Shown: positions 10,405 to 20,257, counted from the first letter of the stretch. The stretch is DNA of 64,000 nt from Sulfitobacter guttiformis (GCF_003610455.1 NZ_RAQK01000002.1:682001-746000), one strand, 5' to 3'. Numbers and translations are program-made. Notes: a model not told the origin generated them from the sequence alone.

Positions 10405-10695
10405 GCGACGCTGCCGCCCTACGCCGCAAATTGCTGGAGACATACAACCTGCACACAGTGCTGGGCCGCCCCGCAAAAGGTGTTTCAGGGCGCGAGCGTT
10501 ACAACCGTGTTGCTATTCTGGGAAAAGGGCCGCAAGACGCAGTCAACGTGGTATTCCGCGCTCGGCCTTGAACGGTCCTTAAGCAAATCATACCCCCTGC
10601 GCGAAGATGTATTGGCCGAGTTTGTGACGCGACAAAAGACCCGCGCCGGATGCTGGACGGCAGAGATACTGGCGCAGATCGGGGGGATGCTGTGA
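10401..10695 (+). pseudogene. Type I restriction-modification methylase (HsdM) fragment
   Basis: Two overlapping frames together give the C-terminal part of an HsdM N6-adenine methylase: first [17 protein letters not shown], then after a frameshift KVFQGASVTTVLLFWEKGRK and SYPLREDVLAEFVTRQKTRA. In intact HsdM these blocks are continuous. The N-terminal and catalytic NPPF parts are absent, so this is a remnant. A matching hsdR tail appears at 21 kb, suggesting one operon was broken up. Confidence 0.75.
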
Positions 10696-11031
10696 AGGCG
10701 GGTTAGGATATTCGGGCACTTGGGGGGCTTGTAACCTCAAAGGCGGATTACTCCCCCCCCTCGCTCCCGCAATATGTCCACACGCGCGCGTCTTTCTTAA
10801 TCCTGCGCAGGAAAACCAAATACCAGCAGAAATGCGTCGAGAGCTTGCCCAAACTGACGACAAAGAATATAAAATCCAAACCCGCAAACTGTCGTTATAA
10901 ATCAGAGAATCTTGCGGGCGCGGCCTGCTTAGAGAACCGTGCTCTGATTTTATCAGTCAATACTTGGAAAACTGAATACTTCTAAATATTAAGCGACCAA
11001 AGCATTTCTTAAGAGAAAGCAAGGACACTCG
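10696..11031 (+). other. Degraded intergenic stretch after the hsdM remnant
   Basis: No intact gene is visible. A frame near 10796-10900 gives a protein-like tail (PAEMRRELAQTDDKEYKIQT) ending in TAA, perhaps another decayed gene end. The last 100 bases are AT-rich and include AAGAGAAAGCAAGGA, which supplies the ribosome binding site of the next gene. Confidence 0.4.
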
Positions 11032-12018
11032 ATGAGCCGAAATTTGGACCCAGAGTCGAAATGGAAACGTATGTCGCGCATTCCTATTCCAATCAAAGAT
11101 TCAGATGGCCAACCCCTCCGCTGGCAAATTCCGACTGTACAGGTTGAGACCGATCGACTTTGGCGAATTTACATAAGCGGCCGAACCTTACATAACGATA
11201 TTGGCGCTTATTTTCTGGAAGTCGAGCCGCACAACGGCATGCGGGTGGTGAACCATGGCACGACGTTAGATGCTAAGAATGTTCCAAAGAGACAGTATGG
11301 CGATCATGGCGTAGGACCTTCATGCTGTTATCAGGCAGAAACCGGGCCTCACATCGCGGTCAATTTAGTGCGACTTAACCCGCCAGTATTTGACGCTAGC
11401 ATCGGATTTTGGCCCGCCACAGACATAGTGGCACAGTTTAACCGTGATCCGGAGATTGAAAATTTCGAAGATAATAAATTTGCGGTCTCGCCGTTTATCC
11501 TTAAAGAAAATGGCGTGTATCACATGTGGTACGGTCGTGGCACGGGGTGGCGGATGGATGCAGAACCCAACCCTGAACCCACTTACGCAATTGCCCACGC
11601 AACGTCGAAAAACGGGGTCGATGGATGGGTTCGGGATGAAGCATTTGCAATCCCTCCGCGTGACGCTGAGGAAACCGGCATCACTCGTACCATTGTGCAA
11701 AAACGTACGGATGGCGGTGACGGCTGGGAGATGTGGTATAGTTATCGAGGCATGTTTGACCTGAACCGACCAACGTTAAGGGATTACAAAATCGGCTACG
11801 CAATATCATCCGATTTGGTGACGTGGGACCGCCGTGATGATGCGCATGAGTTCATAAACCCGCCCGTTGCAGGGGATTGGGATAGCGACATGCAATGCTA
11901 TTGCTTTGTTGTCCCGCACGAAGACCGTGAAATCATGATATATTGCGGCAATGGGTACGGCTTTTCCGGCATCGGTTATGCAGAACGCGTGGTAAAAGAT
12001 ACCACACTACACAGCTAA
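11032..12018 (+). CDS. GH43-like five-bladed beta-propeller protein
   Basis: The 328-residue protein shows repeated propeller-type blades (SPFILKENGVYHMWYGRGTG, YAIAHATSKNGVDGW, DGWEMWYSYRG, KIGYAISSDLVTWDRR). This pattern is typical of the GH43/62/68/117-type glycosidase and glycan-binding superfamily. No signal peptide is seen, so it is probably cytoplasmic. Its place at the head of a sulfotransferase and glycosyltransferase cluster suggests a role in making or trimming a surface glycan. The exact activity is unknown. The next gene starts three bases after the stop. Confidence 0.7.
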   Translation: MSRNLDPESKWKRMSRIPIPIKDSDGQPLRWQIPTVQVETDRLWRIYISGRTLHNDIGAYFLEVEPHNGMRVVNHGTTLDAKNVPKRQYGDHGVGPSCCYQAETGPHIAVNLVRLNPPVFDASIGFWPATDIVAQFNRDPEIENFEDNKFAVSPFILKENGVYHMWYGRGTGWRMDAEPNPEPTYAIAHATSKNGVDGWVRDEAFAIPPRDAEETGITRTIVQKRTDGGDGWEMWYSYRGMFDLNRPTLRDYKIGYAISSDLVTWDRRDDAHEFINPPVAGDWDSDMQCYCFVVPHEDREIMIYCGNGYGFSGIGYAERVVKDTTLHS

Positions 12019-12021
12019 CGG

Positions 12022-12924
12022 ATGCGTTTCTTGATCACCAGCCATGGCGTGAGTGCCAGCGCCTGGACTGCAGCTGCGCTCAATTTGCATCCGGAAATCT
12101 TTTGTGTTCACGGTACACACTTGGGCGAAGGCGACTACGAAGATGATTTGAACCCCGAAAAGATCAGACGCACGCAGGGCGTGGCTGGCTTGCTCGCAAA
12201 ATTGCGAATTGTTCGTACCGGTGCCATGGCGCGGGCTGACGCGCCCCTTAATGACGTGTTTGAAAGCGTCGAAGCCAGAAGCACTTTGAACGTTTGCGGC
12301 ATGGTGCATACTTATAGATTGCGCGATCTGCACAAAATACCCCCACCGAATGGCGGCGCTATTCGTGTGTTTAATCTGGTTCGCCATCCTGTTGACCTCG
12401 TCCATTCCGCGCAGGGGTTATTCAAGTACCTGCTGCAAATCGATCTCCATGAACTACAATGGACTTCGCGGCAGCTATATGAATAAAAACTGAGCCAGAT
12501 CGAACAGATTTCCGCCAAATATGATATTTTACCTGGTAGCCTCGATGTATTGAGTTTTTTTGCCGCATTGCGTGCCCTCGACGGATTGCACGCTGATTTG
12601 GAAGCCATGAGCTGGATCAAAACCAACACCGAATACGACTGGTGCGGCACAATTCGTTTTGAGGATGTGACAGCCAATCCGGCGCGGTTGGGCCAGATTT
12701 TTGACGATTTGGGCGTACGCACGCAACCGGATGTTATCGCAGCGCTGACATCACTACCTGCCTTGAACCAGCACGCATCAGAGACGGGTGGGAAAACAAG
12801 CGCCGATAAATGGGCTGATTGGCATCAATGGCAGCGCGAAGCATTCAAGATGTCTTTCGAAAAGTTAGAGTTATCGTACCGGTACAATACATTGGGCTAT
12901 GATTTTGACGAACTGAACCTTTAG
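12022..12924 (+). pseudogene. Sulfotransferase-like gene with one in-frame TAA
   Basis: The frame encodes a P-loop sulfotransferase-like protein: MRFLITSHGVSASAWTAAAL carries the 5'-phosphosulfate loop region and IRVFNLVRHPVDLVHSAQG the 3'-phosphate motif. A TAA at 12484-12486 stops it after 154 residues, yet the same frame continues for 145 codons with matching protein (SQIEQISAKYDILPG, then the late FEDVTANPARLGQIFDDLG). One nonsense change in an otherwise intact 300-codon gene is the simplest reading. It would transfer sulfate from PAPS to a glycan or lipid, judging from neighbours. Confidence 0.75.
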
Positions 12925-13613
12925 CGCAGGCTAGAACACCCAATGCTGGTCACAATATCGTTTCGGATATCTTCGATTTTCATCGTAAAAACTGCTTGCA
13001 ACATATTCTGGATAGCGCCCGCATAGGGGTCTAGAAACCGCAATCTGAGTTCTGCATCCGCGAAGGTTGCAGCGCTGTAAAGGTCCACACCCCCAGGGCT
13101 GTTAATATATGTCCGCCCACCGAAGCTTTGTACAATCTTTATGACCCGCGCCTCGCCTTTTACATCGGGCGCTATCTCAAGTGACGAACTGCGCCTAATA
13201 TCGCAGTCAAACTCGCACGCATCCCTCATCAGACGCAAGCTATCATGCAGGACATCAACAACGGTCCCTTCGGGCTTCTCTAGCAGGTTGCAGACCTTCT
13301 GACGCAACGGTGTGCTCGCTGCAGACGACAATCCAAACTGTTTAAAAGTCTGGGCCAGTCGTGACTTGGCATCCTGCGCAAACCGTAGGTCGCAGATGCG
13401 TGTCTCCCTTGGAGCCTTGGCAAGCGGTAGCGTTAACCATTTCGGCGGGCGGCCCGATTGCGTTTCCGGAATTCGGGAGCGATGCACACGACCGCGCCGC
13501 GCAAACTGAACGCAATCGTAAATGACGAACATGTCCGTTGCAGCCATCAAGCGGTAATATCCACCATATGGGAAAAAGTAGGGCTGCATGACTGCAATTT
13601 TATATTGAACCAA
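12921..13613 (-). CDS. WbqC family protein
   Basis: The 230-residue protein opens with IAVMQPYFFPYGGYYRLMAA and continues with the VIYDCVQFARRGRVHRSRI and WLTLPLAK blocks that define the WbqC family. Members are found in O-antigen and capsule clusters beside DegT aminotransferases and acyltransferases; their chemistry is not firmly settled. It overlaps the end of the sulfotransferase gene by 4 bases on the opposite strand. Confidence 0.9.
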   Translation of the reverse strand: MVQYKIAVMQPYFFPYGGYYRLMAATDMFVIYDCVQFARRGRVHRSRIPETQSGRPPKWLTLPLAKAPRETRICDLRFAQDAKSRLAQTFKQFGLSSAASTPLRQKVCNLLEKPEGTVVDVLHDSLRLMRDACEFDCDIRRSSSLEIAPDVKGEARVIKIVQSFGGRTYINSPGGVDLYSAATFADAELRLRFLDPYAGAIQNMLQAVFTMKIEDIRNDIVTSIGCSSLR

Positions 13614-13695
13614 GGAGCTAACAGGCCTTTAATCATAATGAACTCGCGAGGAACGAACACGTCCATTTGCGTGCCCAATAACTGGTGAGGATATA

Positions 13696-14649
13696 ATGAA
13701 TTTAGTCGCCTGCATGCTGGTTGGCAATGAAGTTGAATTAGTTGACGCTGCGATACAGAATGCATTCCGGCATGGTGTCGACGCCTTTGTGATTGTCGAA
13801 ACAGCGTCTTCGGATGGTACGACGGATATTCTGCGGGCTTATGCTGACGATCCTCGGTTTGACATAAGTTTTTTATCCCATGACGAGGTTTACAGCAAAA
13901 ATTTCATCAATCCAGCACAAGTATGGGCGGACATTGTTGCATGCGCGAAGTCTCGATTTGACGCTGATTGGATCTTGCGTATGGATGCCGACGAATTCAT
14001 CATGACTCGTTCTGGCAGCCTAAAGGACCTTTGCGCCGGATGCGAAGACGATGCATTTAGCTTGGAGCGGTTCAATGTGCTGGTCCCACCTTCCTGTGTT
14101 GATCTGGCCGCTGCGGCGAAAGATTATGAAACGTTGTCACAGCTGCAGGTAATGGCATGTCCATTTCCGAATAAAACCGTAATGTTGAAACAGAATGAAA
14201 GCATTCCACTGATCCTGACTATGGTAGGCGGCAAGACCCTATGTCGCGCAGAGGTTCTGCATGGCTTTTCTCCAGGAGGTCATGCCGGTATGAACATCTC
14301 GAGCGAAACTCTTAAAGCGAAAAAGACAGGAGAGGCCTGGATAGTTCATTTCTGGTTTACTACAGAAGACCGGTTTCTCAGAAAGTGCCAGTTCATCGTT
14401 GATATCACTCAAACCGTTCGCACAACGCAGAAAGGCGGTTGGCAGTGGAACCGTTGGGGTAGCATAGCGGACGAGAGTGTGGAGTCGGCCAAAGATGAAT
14501 TTAAAAAACAACTCATCGATCAGCACAGACTCGAAATTCTTAGCCAACAAGGACGGATCGCGCGGGCCGATCAGGCCTTTGACACGTCAGTTGAGCACTC
14601 CGATGCTATTACCCAGATGCATATCTTACAACTTGGCTGGGGAAACTAG
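13696..14649 (+). CDS. Family 2 glycosyltransferase
   Basis: The 317-residue protein begins with a GT-A nucleotide-sugar fold (NLVACMLVGNEVELVDAAI, then FVIVETASSDGTTDILR) and has the metal-binding DxD-type motif in WILRMDADEFIM (about residue 97). This marks it as a GT2-type transferase that adds a sugar to a growing glycan, or a related enzyme of the Glyco_tranf_2_4 type. The donor and acceptor cannot be read from sequence. A ribosome binding site (GTGAGGATATA) precedes the ATG. Confidence 0.85.
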   Translation: MNLVACMLVGNEVELVDAAIQNAFRHGVDAFVIVETASSDGTTDILRAYADDPRFDISFLSHDEVYSKNFINPAQVWADIVACAKSRFDADWILRMDADEFIMTRSGSLKDLCAGCEDDAFSLERFNVLVPPSCVDLAAAAKDYETLSQLQVMACPFPNKTVMLKQNESIPLILTMVGGKTLCRAEVLHGFSPGGHAGMNISSETLKAKKTGEAWIVHFWFTTEDRFLRKCQFIVDITQTVRTTQKGGWQWNRWGSIADESVESAKDEFKKQLIDQHRLEILSQQGRIARADQAFDTSVEHSDAITQMHILQLGWGN

Positions 14650-14675
14650 CAACGACTTGATTGTGCGTAATGTCG

Positions 14676-15353
14676 TTAGAGCCGGTTTATCAGAAGCTTG
14701 TTGGCAAACCGGTCTGCGGCATCTGCAAGCACACGAGCTTTTTGAGTTGTGGCAAAGGAATTTGCTGGCAAGTTCTTGGTTATAATAGTCCCTGCCGCTA
14801 CTATACATCCGTCACCGACGGTGGTGTTATCAACCAAGCCGGTTTGGCCTCCAAAGAATACCCGCTCCCCTATACGGGCATTGCCTGCCACACCACAGAA
14901 TGACGCGAAGAAACAATAGTCCGACACTTGGGTGTGATGACCGATATGGACTTTACTCCAAAGAATTGAACACACCCCTAGTATTGCGAAGGGTTGAACT
15001 GTGCACTCCTCTAGGACGACCGAATTTTCGCCAATTTGGGCACCTCCGATGTGCGAAGACGGATGTACATAGCTCGCAAAGCTGTATCCAAGCGCTTTAC
15101 CCTCTAGGTAACGTTGTTTTCTCAACCGGTTGTTGTCGTAGTAACTGATCGGGCCAAGCAGTTGGTACTGATCAGGTGGGAAGTGCTGTGAAATATCCTC
15201 CCAAGCGGCGACCGGCTTGTCGAGAAACTTTCCTGTGTCAGGAATAAACGCACGATCGACCGTGTATCCAGCGACATTGACGGCAGGATCCTGTTCTAAA
15301 TAATAACTGATAACTTCAGAAAGTTGACCGACGCCGAATACTATGATCTGCAC
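14676..15353 (-). CDS. NeuD-type sugar O/N-acyltransferase
   Basis: The protein has the two-part NeuD/PglD layout: an N-terminal Rossmann-like domain (QIIVFGVGQLSEVI at residues 2-15) followed by a left-handed beta-helix of hexapeptide repeats (SSHIGGAQIGENSVVLEECT, RIGERVFFGGQTGLVDNTTV). It would transfer an acyl group, usually acetyl, to an amino sugar. I chose the GTG start preceded by AGGTG; 31 further upstream codons are open but look non-coding. With the divergent DegT aminotransferase it suggests an N-acylated amino sugar. Confidence 0.85.
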   Translation of the reverse strand: MQIIVFGVGQLSEVISYYLEQDPAVNVAGYTVDRAFIPDTGKFLDKPVAAWEDISQHFPPDQYQLLGPISYYDNNRLRKQRYLEGKALGYSFASYVHPSSHIGGAQIGENSVVLEECTVQPFAILGVCSILWSKVHIGHHTQVSDYCFFASFCGVAGNARIGERVFFGGQTGLVDNTTVGDGCIVAAGTIITKNLPANSFATTQKARVLADAADRFANKLLINRL

Positions 15354-15395
15354 TAAGCACCTATAAAAAAATAACTTTTCAAACGAAAGATCTAC

Positions 15396-16523
15396 ATGAC
15401 TAGCCCCAAGGAAAACATACAACGTCTTCCGGTAGCAAGGCCACAATTGGCGAATTACCTTGCTTTAGCTTCGTATCTAAAAATTATTGATGAAACCCGT
15501 GTCTATTCGAATTTTGGACCGTTGCAAACGCAACTTGTCCAACGCTTGCAGACACAAGTTTTCGGACAAGGATCGCATGTTGTGGCCTGCTCCAGCGGAA
15601 CCTCTGCCTTGGTCGCTGCGATCACAGCCCTACAAAAACGGTGGGGGCATAAGGGGAAACTGTGCCTCGTAACGGCACACAGTTTTGTTGCTACCGCCGC
15701 CGCACCTGAACTGTGCGGTTTCACAAACGTCTTTGTCGATGTCGATCCGCAGACCTGGGCGCTTGATCCTGCGACGGTCCGGCAGCACCCGCACCTCGAC
15801 AGGGTTGGGCTTGTTATGGTCTGCTCGCCGTATGGCAAAACAATTGATCTGGCAGCATGGCAAAAATTTCACTGTGACACCGGAATTCCGGTAGTAGTGG
15901 ACGCAGCCGCAAGTTTCGATGGCGTGGCCGAGGGCGCATTAACGTTGCCCAGTAGCATCCCCGTCGTATTAAGCCTACATGCAACAAAAAGCTATTCGAG
16001 CGGTGAAGGTGGGCTTGTCATCTCACGGGATTTTGAGCTGATGGCGATGGCGACATGTTCAATCAATCATGGCTTTCTGGGGTCCCGACATGCGCAAATG
16101 TGTGGACACAATGCAAAGATGAGCGAATATCACGCTGCGGTCGGACTGGCCGAACTTGATGGCTGGAAAGACAAGAAAGCGAAGATGCAGAAGATCGGTG
16201 ACTTGTACCAAGAACACTGGAAAAAGGCGGGCGCACCGGGCCGGGTATGGTCGTCCCCTGACGTGTCAAGTTGCTACGTCTTGTTGGAAACAGCGTCGGG
16301 GCAAGACGCAATAGAATATGTTGAGTGCTTTGATCGCGCCGGAATTGATGTCCGGTTTTGGTATGGGGCTGGTTTGCATAAAGAAGCTGCATTTCGAAAT
16401 GCTGCGCATCCTGTAGCGATGACTGTGACCGAAGACTTGTCTGAACGCTTGATCGGCCTGCCCTGTTTCGTAGACATCGGGGAGAATGGAATTTCACGGG
16501 TTGTCGGAGCCTTAACGTGCTGA
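15396..16523 (+). CDS. DegT/DnrJ/EryC1/StrS sugar aminotransferase
   Basis: This 375-residue PLP enzyme shows the family blocks ACSSGTSALVAAITAL (about residue 66), AHSFVATAAAPELCGF, the VDAAASFDG aspartate and the PLP-lysine segment LHATKSYSSGEGG (about residue 193), then the SEYHAAVGLAELDG region. Members transaminate keto sugars to give amino sugars for surface glycans. It is divergent from the acyltransferase gene, and its stop overlaps the next gene by 7 bases. Confidence 0.9.
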   Translation: MTSPKENIQRLPVARPQLANYLALASYLKIIDETRVYSNFGPLQTQLVQRLQTQVFGQGSHVVACSSGTSALVAAITALQKRWGHKGKLCLVTAHSFVATAAAPELCGFTNVFVDVDPQTWALDPATVRQHPHLDRVGLVMVCSPYGKTIDLAAWQKFHCDTGIPVVVDAAASFDGVAEGALTLPSSIPVVLSLHATKSYSSGEGGLVISRDFELMAMATCSINHGFLGSRHAQMCGHNAKMSEYHAAVGLAELDGWKDKKAKMQKIGDLYQEHWKKAGAPGRVWSSPDVSSCYVLLETASGQDAIEYVECFDRAGIDVRFWYGAGLHKEAAFRNAAHPVAMTVTEDLSERLIGLPCFVDIGENGISRVVGALTC

Positions 16524-17542
16524 ACTACGCTCACATCGGTTTGCCTAAGACGGGTACAACCTTTTTGCAGAACACCTTGTTTCCGCTACATCCTGAAATT
16601 CACAATATCGGCAAACACGGACGCCCGGTTGATCTTCCTTATAATGTGCGGCGCCTGCTGTTTGCGGATCTGATTGATACTCCAGAATATCTTTTTGATG
16701 CCGAGCAGGTCGCACGCTGGATCACTGCAGAACGCGAGAGAGTGATCCTAAGCGAAAACGGAAAACGCGCCTTTGGTCTCTCATGTGAATTGCTGACGAA
16801 TTTGATACAGGGACGTGTATCATTGACGGAACGCGCCACGCGGCTTGCGTCAGTTATGGGCAAACAGACCAAAATCATTTTCTTTGTTCGTGAACAAACT
16901 TCATGGCTGAAATCTTTGTATTCGACGTATGTCCGCGAAGGTGGGCTATGTGTCAACTTTGAAGATTTTTGTTTTCACCTTTGTTTCGAAGAAGACGCTA
17001 GCGCCAAAGCAAACCTGTTTTTTGATCGTATCCACCAAACCTATTGCAACATTTTCGGCACCCATCAGGTTTTGGTGATCCCTTACGAGGAATTACGCAA
17101 TCAGCCGCAAGCAACCTTAAATCGCATATGCGGATTTATAGATGTTTCGGAACAAGAATTCGACACGTCTACGCGGTATCATGAACGGCCTTCCGCCCAA
17201 GCTTTAGGGGCGATGTTCGCATTAAACCGTCATTGGAATTTTGGTTTGGGCGGATCACGGTTCAAGCGGTTGGGCGGGCACCGAATTGAGGAGGCCTACG
17301 CAGCCTATGGCATAAACCCACCTGAATATATAGAATACGAAAAAGTAAGACACATGTTTATGTATAGCTCTCCGCAGAAAATCATGGATAAGGCCGCAAA
17401 GCTTCGATTGGATGCACGACCCCTGACATTGAACATTCCACCCGCAGCACTTGAACATTTGACGAGCGTGTTGGCACCGCATAATCGAGCTTTGCAAGAA
17501 CAAACGGGCGTATCCTTAGCGGAACATAATTATATTCTTTAA
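16517..17542 (+). CDS. Sulfotransferase
   Basis: The 341-residue protein opens with HIGLPKTGTTFLQNTLF, a textbook 5'-phosphosulfate-binding loop for PAPS. A segment IIFFVREQTSWLKSLYSTYV lies at the place of the 3'-phosphate motif (R then S). It likely transfers sulfate to a carbohydrate hydroxyl. It is translationally coupled to the aminotransferase gene before it. The acceptor is unknown, but the sugar enzymes around it point to a cell-surface glycan. Confidence 0.85.
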   Translation: MLNYAHIGLPKTGTTFLQNTLFPLHPEIHNIGKHGRPVDLPYNVRRLLFADLIDTPEYLFDAEQVARWITAERERVILSENGKRAFGLSCELLTNLIQGRVSLTERATRLASVMGKQTKIIFFVREQTSWLKSLYSTYVREGGLCVNFEDFCFHLCFEEDASAKANLFFDRIHQTYCNIFGTHQVLVIPYEELRNQPQATLNRICGFIDVSEQEFDTSTRYHERPSAQALGAMFALNRHWNFGLGGSRFKRLGGHRIEEAYAAYGINPPEYIEYEKVRHMFMYSSPQKIMDKAAKLRLDARPLTLNIPPAALEHLTSVLAPHNRALQEQTGVSLAEHNYIL

Positions 17543-17574
17543 CGCGCTATATGGATTTAGAAGAGGTATTCGAA

Positions 17575-18552
17575 ATGGGTAAGCAGAAACTAAGGCACTT
17601 ACATTTACACATAGGATTACCCAAATGCGACTCAACTTTCTTACAAAATTTCTTGTCTCAAAATCGTGCGGTCCTGCTGGATCAAGGCATTAACTACCCT
17701 GATCTGGGAACCGGCCCTGCTGGAAATATGACAGCATACGCCCTTAGCAAAAGACCAAAAAATTGGCATCGTCAGACGGATTTTTTGACAGCGCAGAGAT
17801 TTGAAACCGCAGAGACATGTCTACGCGCCGCTGTTGAAGCCTCATCTACGCAAGTCGTGTTTCTTTCAAGCGAGGCTCTGCACCACCTTGATCACAAAAT
17901 CGATCTCCAATGGTTGTTCGACCTATTTGAAAACGTTACGGTTCATGTAGTTTTCCGCCCCCGCGCAGCGCTGCTATTGGCCGCGTATTCTCAGAGGGTC
18001 CGTGCGGATATCAAGGTCGAGCCTTTGAGTGAATTTCTCGATGATCCTGACATCAAAACTGCAGGAAATTTCTCGGAGCAAGTCAGCTACTGGCGCTCCA
18101 TCGTTGGCAAGCAATCGGTACAGCTACACTTTCTATCCCCCAGGTTTGAGGATATCTCGACCCAACTGATGAAAGCGATCGGGGTACAGGATCACGTCAT
18201 CATGCAAACTATCGCGCCACAAAACAAAAGCCTGTCAGCGTTTGTATTATGCGCGGCTGTTTATGCAAAGATGATAGCACCTCAAAATAGGCAAGCATCG
18301 ACTTCAGATATTATCCGTCAGGCTAAAAAATTTGATCCTAACCCGACCATTTCGTTGCTATCACCTTCGATCGCGCAGCAAATCGATAACCTTTATAAAA
18401 AGGATACTGAAAAGTTTGTTAAACTACAGACAGTCATATCGCGGGCGGACATCGAAACTGATCCAAACACTTTTGATCGGCCGTGGACTACAAATGAAGC
18501 CATCATAGCCTCAGATGAGTTCCAGTTTTTTGCAAATAGTCTGACATCTTGA
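17575..18552 (+). CDS. Sulfotransferase-like protein with an altered PAPS loop
   Basis: The start of this protein (HLHIGLPKCDSTFLQNFLSQ) aligns with the preceding sulfotransferase, but the loop reads PKCDST instead of PKTGTT. It keeps FLSSEALHH and VHVVFRPRAALLLAAYSQRV in the positions of the 3'-phosphate region. The Gly and Thr of the loop are changed, so PAPS binding may be weakened or its role different. I chose the ATG preceded by GAGGT (8 bases away) over one 24 bases upstream. It looks like a diverged tandem duplicate of the gene before it. Confidence 0.75.
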   Translation: MGKQKLRHLHLHIGLPKCDSTFLQNFLSQNRAVLLDQGINYPDLGTGPAGNMTAYALSKRPKNWHRQTDFLTAQRFETAETCLRAAVEASSTQVVFLSSEALHHLDHKIDLQWLFDLFENVTVHVVFRPRAALLLAAYSQRVRADIKVEPLSEFLDDPDIKTAGNFSEQVSYWRSIVGKQSVQLHFLSPRFEDISTQLMKAIGVQDHVIMQTIAPQNKSLSAFVLCAAVYAKMIAPQNRQASTSDIIRQAKKFDPNPTISLLSPSIAQQIDNLYKKDTEKFVKLQTVISRADIETDPNTFDRPWTTNEAIIASDEFQFFANSLTS

Positions 18553-18568
18553 TGCTACGCGACCATCC

Positions 18569-20257
18569 TTATTTGGCCGCGGTGCTAATGCCGTCGGAGC
18601 TGCCAATATAATCTGACGACCCTTCATGCACGATCCTGTAATAATGCCAATGATTGATGCATGCACTTAGGAAATCAGCGGTCCCAAGTCGGGCTCCTTC
18701 GACCAGAGTACAGTTTTTCCGCCATTGCTGCTTATAAGCGCCCAGAACCTCTTGCCCACTTTCGGATTTCCCCAATGCGTTGCGTAAGCGTTTGTAAACA
18801 AGTTTCAGATGCCGCGATGATTTGTCAACCGGCGTGCCGGACACCGCTCGCTGTCGACGGTTGTTCATCATTATGCGTGCGTGCTGAAATCCTTCGGATT
18901 TCGTAATGCTGTCAAACACGCGTTGGAAATAGACCGGCGGTTCATAGAGGTCCTGCCGCAACGTATTGTACCGTGCGATCAAGTCTTGAGGGTCGATCTG
19001 TTTAGGAACAAATTGCAGCCCCTCTCCAAATGGCTTCAATCGACCTTCGGCTTTCAGCCGGTCATAAAGCGGCGTGGTAGGAATAGGGGTCAGGATCGCA
19101 ATTGCGGCCTTTGCTACGGCAATGCGATTGATGAAATCATACTGCTCTTGAAAAATTTCGGGGTCATCACTGTCGAACCCTACGATGAAGCCAGCCGTGA
19201 TCATCAGGCCTGCATCGCGCACCCTTTGTATTTTATCTTCGGTCGTACCGGCACGCGTGTTTTGAAATTTCAGCGTCTCTTCAAGGGATGCGTTACGTGG
19301 TGATTCAATTCCAATAAACACAGAAGTGAAATTCGCTTTAACCAACAATTCTAGAAGTTCAGGCTCATCTGCAAGGTCAAGGCTCGCTTCGGTATTGAGG
19401 CTAAGGGGATAGCCATGTTGCTCTGGCCATTTAACAATCTCAATCAAAAGTTCTTTGGCTTTTGCCTTATTGGCAATGAAATTGTCATCTACCAAAAAGC
19501 AGTTAGTAAATCAATTTTCGCGGATTTCGTCCAGTTCAAGTAGCATCTGTGCGGGTGTTTTCATGCGTGGACGTCTGCCAAAAATGGTGATGATGTCACA
19601 AAATTCGCACCGAAAAGGGCAACCTCTGGAAAACTGCAGTGCCGCACTGACATAGCCGTTCTTTTTTAATAGGTCATAGCGTGGTTTGGGGACCAACGTC
19701 ATGTCCGTAGCTGCCGCTTGTTTATAATGGCTTTGTGTCGGCGCCCCAGTCGCAAAAGCCTCGATAAATTCAGGAAAGCTGGTGTCGGCCTCCCCTTCGA
19801 AAACAACGTCGCACGTGCCAATAAATGCATCAGGCATGACCGATGCGTAGGACCCACCTACAATAACAGTGCAGGGTAACGGCATTAGCTGGGCAAGAAT
19901 TTCGAATATGCGGTCTTGCTGAACGATCATGCCTGTCACACCAACGATGTCAAATTCTGCAAGCACCGTAAAATCCAGATCGTCTAGGTTTTCATCAAAC
20001 ACCGTGATTTGGTGCGGCTCTTTCACAAGAGCCGCCAACGCGGGCAGCGCACCGGTGACCATGGAGCATTTTTGCACGTCTGAGAAAATAGGCAGGGCAT
20101 ATTCAAGCCCCCAATAGTTAGGCGTAAACCTAGGATTGATTAGTGCGATGCGAAGAGGCAAAATTTTGATGGCTGCCAGTTCATTTTTCGCAGCGATTTT
20201 CTCGTCAAAGTCCATGTCATCCATATAAATTCCGTTCTTATCAATATTCATTCTCAA
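18569..20257 (-). pseudogene. B12-binding radical SAM protein with an in-frame TGA
   Basis: The first 248 codons give a cobalamin-binding-like N-terminal domain (ALINPRFTPNYWGLEYALP, IVGVTGMIVQQDRIFEIL, VIVGGSYASVMP) and the radical SAM cluster motif SRGCPFRCEFCDI (CxxxCxxC, near residue 215). A TGA at 19511-19513 follows DEIREN. The same frame resumes at once with TNCFLVDDNFIANKAKAKEL and runs 300 more codons through the rest of the TIM barrel and a C-terminal DUF4070-like region. Most relatives have Gly here, so GGA-to-TGA is likely. Intact, it would be a roughly 560-residue methyltransferase-type or glycan-modifying enzyme; the substrate is unknown. Confidence 0.8.

Noticed and set aside
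19511..19513. TGA in the radical SAM gene as a selenocysteine codon
   Set aside because: No stable hairpin follows, and the position is usually Gly rather than Cys in relatives.
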